DNA of 16,891 bases from Bdellovibrionales bacterium (GTDB taxonomy: Bacteria; Myxococcota; XYA12-FULL-58-9; SYDY01). Under the pieces are notes generated by a model, which had not been told where the DNA came from, did not search any database, and saw only the letters and a program-made list of their open reading frames with translations. Where the stretch lies: contig SYDY01000106.1 in the NCBI GenBank assembly GCA_005801425.1, forward strand, positions 1 to 16,891, given 5' to 3'. The translations under genes and the position numbers were made by a program. This document shows, in pieces, positions 12,836 through 16,891 of this stretch (the first letter of the stretch is position 1; every line of letters begins with the position of its first letter).

Positions 12836-14632
12836 ATGAACGATCTTTCCCCTGAACTGCCCGTGGGCGGTGATTTTCTGTATGCCCCTGTTGGCACACG
12901 CCCTATTTTTACCACCGAAAAAATGAGCGATGAGCAACACGAAATTTACAAGGTTGCTGATACGTTCATTCGTCAGGATGTTGAGCCCTATCATACGGAA
13001 CTGGAACACAAAAAATCGGGTCTTATGCAGAGCATTTTTCACAAAGCCGCAGAACTCGGTTTTTGTATGGTTGAAGTGCCTGAGGCTTACGGTGGCTTAG
13101 CACGGGACAAAGTCACCAGCATGTTGGGCTCCGAGGCTGTTGCGCGTGTTGGGTCATTTGCGGTCACATTGGGTGCGCATACGGGTATTGGCACGTTGCC
13201 GCTTGTTTATTACGGTACCGAGGCGCAAAAACAAAAATATCTTCCCCGTTTGGCAGCGGGTGAGATCATTGCAGCTTATGCGCTCAGTGAACCAGGAAGC
13301 GGATCCGATGCGTTGAGTGCGCGCACGGTGGCGACGCCAACGCCTGATGGTAAAAGCTTTGTTCTTCGCGGTACCAAGCAATGGATCACCAATGCGGCTT
13401 GGGCCGATTTGTTTACTATTTTCGCCCAAGTGGATGGCGACAAATTTACGGCATTTTTGGTTGAACGCAATTCGCAGGGCCTGTCCATTGGCAAAGAAGA
13501 GCACAAGCTTGGGATCCGAGGGAGTTCCACATGCCAGGTCATTCTTGATGACGTGATTGTGCCTCGCGAGAACGTTCTTGGCGATATCGGTCGTGGGCAT
13601 AAAATTGCGTTTAACACGCTCAACATTGGTCGTTGGAAGCTTGGTGTAGCAGGGATTGGTGCTGCCAAAGCGGCATTGCGCCATGGTGTGGCTTATGCAC
13701 TTGAACGTCGGCAATTTGATAAGCCGATTGCATCGTTTGGTCTTGTGCGTGAAAAATTGTCATCGGCGGTAACATCCATTTATGCGGGCGAAAGCATGGC
13801 CTATCGTCTCGGTGGGGCAATTGATGCACGCACGGCGTTGCTCGATCACGCAGCACCTGATTATTGGAAAAAAGCCGTTGACGTCATTGACGAATTTACC
13901 ATCGAAGCCAGTGTGCTCAAAGTGTTTGGGAGTGAGGCCTGTTACCGTGTGGTGGACGACATGCTGCAGATCCACGGTGGCAACGGTTACACCGAAGATT
14001 ATCCTTTGGAGCGTATGCTGCGCGATAGTCGTATCAATTTAATTTTTGAAGGCACCAACGAGATCAATCGTTTGATCATTCCTGCAACATTGTTGAAACG
14101 TGGCCTTACCGGGAAAATCCCATTGATGCCATTTGCAGAGCAGGTGATGTCGGAGCTTGCTGGAACATCCGAAATACCACAGGCTGGCAAAGGTGTCCTT
14201 GCGTCCGAGATTTTGGCGACCGAGTTGTGTAAGCGCGCCATTCTTTATGCGGCAAGCTATGCCATGCAAAAATACATGATCGATCTCAAAGAAAAACAAC
14301 ACATTCTTGGTGCGTTGGCCAATTGCGTGATTGCTCTTTATGGTATGGATTCCGTGCTTACACGGGCTTCTCAGGCTGTTTCGGCTATGGGCGAAGCAGG
14401 GGCGTCTGTTCATCTGGCGTGTAGTAAACTCCACTGTTTTGATGCGCGTGCCAGTGTTTTTCAAGAATTGCATCGCATTGCGATGAATATGGCCGACGGT
14501 GATGAGCTCGATACCATTTACAGCAACTTGGACAAGCTGGATCGTCGTTATCGTGTCGATATCCGGACAGCCGAAGAACATATCACGGATCGTTTATTAA
14601 ACGGCGGTACGTACGCTTCGTTATTCGCATAA
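12836..14632 (+). CDS. Acyl-CoA dehydrogenase, long (VLCAD/ACAD9-like) type
   Basis: The product is 598 residues from the ATG at 12836. The open frame extends to 12749, but its first residues (VIPAKAGIHF) come from the palindromic repeat, so that extension is rejected. This FAD enzyme introduces the alpha-beta double bond in fatty acyl-CoA at the first step of beta-oxidation. Visible motifs: YALSEPGSGSDA (148-159), WITNAAWAD in the flavin/substrate region, RRQFDKPIASF, QIHGGNGYTEDYPLERMLRDSR, and FEGTNE with Glu405 at the position of the catalytic base in long-chain enzymes. About 170 residues beyond the core match the C-terminal helical domain of VLCAD/ACAD9-type proteins and explain the length. 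There is no clear ribosome site. The phosphodiesterase gene follows 9 nt after the stop. Confidence 0.92.
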   Translation: MNDLSPELPVGGDFLYAPVGTRPIFTTEKMSDEQHEIYKVADTFIRQDVEPYHTELEHKKSGLMQSIFHKAAELGFCMVEVPEAYGGLARDKVTSMLGSEAVARVGSFAVTLGAHTGIGTLPLVYYGTEAQKQKYLPRLAAGEIIAAYALSEPGSGSDALSARTVATPTPDGKSFVLRGTKQWITNAAWADLFTIFAQVDGDKFTAFLVERNSQGLSIGKEEHKLGIRGSSTCQVILDDVIVPRENVLGDIGRGHKIAFNTLNIGRWKLGVAGIGAAKAALRHGVAYALERRQFDKPIASFGLVREKLSSAVTSIYAGESMAYRLGGAIDARTALLDHAAPDYWKKAVDVIDEFTIEASVLKVFGSEACYRVVDDMLQIHGGNGYTEDYPLERMLRDSRINLIFEGTNEINRLIIPATLLKRGLTGKIPLMPFAEQVMSELAGTSEIPQAGKGVLASEILATELCKRAILYAASYAMQKYMIDLKEKQHILGALANCVIALYGMDSVLTRASQAVSAMGEAGASVHLACSKLHCFDARASVFQELHRIAMNMADGDELDTIYSNLDKLDRRYRVDIRTAEEHITDRLLNGGTYASLFA

Positions 14633-14635
14633 GGA
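14631..14635 (+). promoter_or_regulatory. Shine-Dalgarno site of the glycerophosphodiesterase gene
   Basis: AAGGA, overlapping the TAA of the preceding gene, lies 6 nt before the ATG at 14642 and supports cotranscription with the acyl-CoA dehydrogenase. Confidence 0.6.
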
Positions 14636-14641
14636 TTTCGT

Positions 14642-15412
14642 ATGCATTTGCCCGCCTTTGAAATCATTGCACACCGTGGTGGATCTCTAGAGGCACCTGA
14701 GAACACATTGCAGGCCATTGAACATGGCATTGCTGTTGGCAGTGATTGGCAAGAAATAGATGTTACGTTGACTTGCGATGGCCATGCTGTTGTGATCCAC
14801 GACGATACGCTTGAGCGCACCACAGACGGTTCAGGTTCTGTTTCTGATCACACGCTTGCTTATCTTACGGCATTGCATGCGGGGCAGCCTGTGCCCTCGC
14901 ATCGCACGTGTGAACGACTCAAAAGTCTTGGTATCCCAATCCCAGACTTTGGAAGGCGTTTTCTCGAAGCAACAGTTCCGTCACTCGACGATATTCTTGC
15001 CAATCCAAACGCGCATTTGATGATAGAGATAAAAAGTCACACCGACGTTGCACGCCTTGCCTCTGCGGTGGTGGCTTGCATCCATCGACACGATGCGCAA
15101 TCGCGCGTGGCGGTGGGTAGCTTTCAATATGATATGGTGGAAGAGGTGCACCGTTTGGACCCGTTACTGAAATTGGTAGCGATCATGGACTCGCTTGAAC
15201 CACTGCCCATGTTTCTTAGCCTTCCCATTTCCCGATTTGCCGTGAGTACAATGATTGCGGCAGATGTGGTCAAGCATGTACCAAGTCATATTCCTGTATG
15301 GAGTTGGACTGTTTACCGTCCTGAGGATGTTCCCGCGCTTGTTTTAAGCGGTGTACGAGGGATCATCACCGATGCGCCTCAGGCCGTGATAAGCGCCTTC
15401 AGGCCTTGTTGA
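14642..15412 (+). CDS. Glycerophosphodiester phosphodiesterase (GDPD family)
   Basis: The product is 256 residues, typical of UgpQ-like cytoplasmic enzymes, with no signal peptide. It hydrolyses glycerophosphodiesters from phospholipid turnover to glycerol-3-phosphate plus an alcohol. Metal and catalytic motifs: AHRGGSLEAPENT (10-22; His11, Arg12), EIDV (38-41; Glu38, Asp40), VIHDDTLERTT (His53), MIEIKSH and a C-terminal VWSWTV...GIITDAP. All key residues of the GDPD TIM barrel are present. The gene follows the acyl-CoA dehydrogenase by 9 nt, so a joint role in lipid recycling is a reasonable inference. ugpQ is the nearest E. coli counterpart, but the symbol is not certain. Confidence 0.92.
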   Translation: MHLPAFEIIAHRGGSLEAPENTLQAIEHGIAVGSDWQEIDVTLTCDGHAVVIHDDTLERTTDGSGSVSDHTLAYLTALHAGQPVPSHRTCERLKSLGIPIPDFGRRFLEATVPSLDDILANPNAHLMIEIKSHTDVARLASAVVACIHRHDAQSRVAVGSFQYDMVEEVHRLDPLLKLVAIMDSLEPLPMFLSLPISRFAVSTMIAADVVKHVPSHIPVWSWTVYRPEDVPALVLSGVRGIITDAPQAVISAFRPC

Positions 15413-15443
15413 CCCACATCAAATTGCGCTACCAGTCCCTCTT

Positions 15444-16142
15444 ATGCAGCCACACGAACGTCTCATTCTTGCTTTAGATCTTCCTCAGCACGATGCTATT
15501 CTGGCACTGGCCAAACGCACTGTAGGCCATGTGGGCATGGTTAAGGTGGGGCTTGAGGCGTATGTTCGCTATGGCAATGCGCTGCTTGAGGTACTTGCAG
15601 AATTGGGCCACAGCATTTTCCTAGACCTCAAACTTCACGATATTCCGCGGACCGTCGCTGCAGTCGTCAAAGGCATTGACGCACGGCATATCCGCCTTCT
15701 CACGGTGCATGCGTCAGGTGGCCCAGAGATGATCCGTGCTGCGCGTGATGCTGCCCCTGATACCCTCGATATCATTGCGGTAACGATGCTCACGAGCATG
15801 GACGATTCTACGGCCAAGGCTGCGGGTTTTTTGGGCGGCATTGATGCCACGGTACGCGCTTTGGGCGATATGGCGATTTCCAGCGGTGCAGATGGGCTTG
15901 TGTGCGCATCCCCTGATCTGCCTCTTCTGCATCATATTGGCGGCAAACGTGTGGTTCCTGGCATTCGTTTAGGACACGTTGATGGCGATGATCAGCGTCG
16001 CACGGCAACGCCCGTCGATGCAGTTCGTGCAGGCGCGACTTGGTTGGTTCTTGGACGCCCCGTGCTTCAATCTCCAGATCCGGTGGCAACGCTTAACAGC
16101 ATTGCAAAAAATATTGCAGATGCAGAAACGAGTTCACAGTGA
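15444..16142 (+). CDS. pyrF: Orotidine 5'-phosphate decarboxylase
   Basis: The product is 232 residues, the normal size of the bacterial subfamily. It decarboxylates OMP to UMP, the last step of de novo pyrimidine synthesis. Active-site residues are visible: Asp12 (LALDLP), Lys34 (MVKVGLEAY) and the signature FLDLKLHDIP with Asp61, Lys63 and Asp66. The phosphate-binding end reads VVPGIR and later WLVLGRPVLQSPDP. It starts 31 nt after the phosphodiesterase stop without an obvious ribosome site. Its TGA overlaps the GTG of rlmB by four bases, so the two are probably coupled. Confidence 0.96.
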   Translation: MQPHERLILALDLPQHDAILALAKRTVGHVGMVKVGLEAYVRYGNALLEVLAELGHSIFLDLKLHDIPRTVAAVVKGIDARHIRLLTVHASGGPEMIRAARDAAPDTLDIIAVTMLTSMDDSTAKAAGFLGGIDATVRALGDMAISSGADGLVCASPDLPLLHHIGGKRVVPGIRLGHVDGDDQRRTATPVDAVRAGATWLVLGRPVLQSPDPVATLNSIAKNIADAETSSQ

Positions 16143-16840
16143 GTGATCATGTTGCAGGACGACATGCCGTGCATGCATGCCTTGTGTCGGGATTTGTTTC
16201 CCAGCTTCTTGTTGAAGAACAGGGGCGCGGTCTTGAAGAATTTATTGTGCTTGCCCAACAAAAAAAGATCCACATCAAGAACGTCTCACGGCGAGAGTTG
16301 GATCGTCAGTCGCAGGGCGCACCTCACCAAGGTGTTATGGCACTTTTGCTTCCCTATCCTTATGCAACGCTCGAAAGTGTGCTTGCCCTAAACGCCGATC
16401 TCATTCTCGTGCTCGACCAAATCCAAGATCCACGTAATCTGGGAGCCATCATCCGAAGTGCCGCCGCATTCGGTGTAGGGGCTATCATCTGCCCTAAGGA
16501 CAACAGCTCACCGGTCTCTGGCGTGGTTCATGAAACCTCCAGCGGATTGACTGCCAAGGTGCCCATTGCGCGTGTTGCAAATTTATGCAGAGCGCTCGCA
16601 GCACTCAAGGAGCGGGGTTTTTGGATTTATGGTGCGGACGGCGATTCGGCCTGTGACTTACCCAAGACCCGTCTTAATTCGCCTTGTGTCATCGTAATGG
16701 GGGGTGAGGGCGATGGTATGCGGCGTCTCACCCGTGAAATGTGTGATGTCGTATTTAAAATCCCCATGGCACCCCATGTGGAATCCTTGAATGTTAGCGT
16801 GGCGTCGGCGATCGTGCTTTATGAGTTCCGGCGTACGTAA
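16139..16840 (+). CDS. rlmB: 23S rRNA (guanosine-2'-O-)-methyltransferase, TrmH/SpoU family
   Basis: The product is 233 residues from a GTG that overlaps the pyrF stop (GTGA). An N-terminal substrate-binding domain (VAGRHAVHACL, then HQGVMALL at 63-70) precedes the SpoU knot domain. Motif 1 is LDQIQDPRNLGAIIRSAAAFG (Asn100, Arg106), motif 2 VIVMGGEGDGMRR (184-196) and motif 3 IPM...VESLNVSVASAI (Glu215, Asn218). The N-terminal domain and these motifs fit RlmB, which methylates the 2'-O of G2251 in 23S rRNA using S-adenosylmethionine. Another TrmH-family enzyme is possible, but the RlmB type is the best match. The last 51 nt of the window hold nothing I can assign. Confidence 0.9.
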   Translation: MSDHVAGRHAVHACLVSGFVSQLLVEEQGRGLEEFIVLAQQKKIHIKNVSRRELDRQSQGAPHQGVMALLLPYPYATLESVLALNADLILVLDQIQDPRNLGAIIRSAAAFGVGAIICPKDNSSPVSGVVHETSSGLTAKVPIARVANLCRALAALKERGFWIYGADGDSACDLPKTRLNSPCVIVMGGEGDGMRRLTREMCDVVFKIPMAPHVESLNVSVASAIVLYEFRRT

Positions 16841-16891
16841 CTTGGCAATCAGGGCTGTGTTTTGCCTTGACTTCCTTCTGGCGCCTCCCTA

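Overview
The window looks like a chromosomal segment of a Gram-negative, deltaproteobacteria-like organism, possibly of the Myxococcota group, with base composition near 50% G+C. The clues are a large transmembrane Ser/Thr kinase with the HRDxSPQN-type catalytic loop and PEGA-like repeats, several lipoproteins, a surface protein that joins Cys-rich DxDxDG repeats to a Gly-rich tail, and a dapF gene for diaminopimelate synthesis. The phylum is an inference from protein style; no rRNA or other phylogenetic marker was used.

Layout. (1) 1-4050 is an accessory-looking region: a palindromic element, an 859-residue secreted or lipoprotein-type protein (144-2723), a truncated copy of the 3' end of the nearby kinase gene (2741-2937), a cluster of ~50 bp dispersed repeats, and a small SGNH-hydrolase lipoprotein (3305-3976). 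(2) 4051-11008 is a tightly packed minus-strand gene string, transcribed asnS > btuF-like binding protein > FecCD-type permease > tmk > cinA-like > PEGA Ser/Thr kinase. Four consecutive junctions overlap (4, 13, 4 and 8 nt), so a single operon with translational coupling is likely. No ABC ATPase for the binding protein/permease pair lies in the window. (3) 11110-11844 is a minus-strand lipoprotein with a BamE/SmpA-like tail, divergent from dapF. (4) 11906-16840 is a plus-strand string: dapF, a long-type acyl-CoA dehydrogenase, a glycerophosphodiester phosphodiesterase, pyrF and rlmB. pyrF and rlmB overlap by a GTGA.

The most notable structure is repeat-related. The btuF-like gene carries three short perfect or near-perfect palindromes of types normally found between genes: one in the signal peptide and two in surface-loop positions. 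All are read through in frame, much like the palindromic elements described inside Rickettsia genes. Other palindromes lie at 3-50, 11057-11087 and 12732-12780; the last creates a spurious N-terminal extension of the acyl-CoA dehydrogenase reading frame. The kinase-tail fragment at 2741-2937 differs from the intact gene mostly at synonymous wobble positions (8 of 10 differences over 180 bp). This suggests it descends from a once-functional paralogous coding sequence rather than from a recent duplication of neutral DNA.

I found no tRNA, rRNA, CRISPR array, intact transposase or clear novel defence or biosynthetic system.
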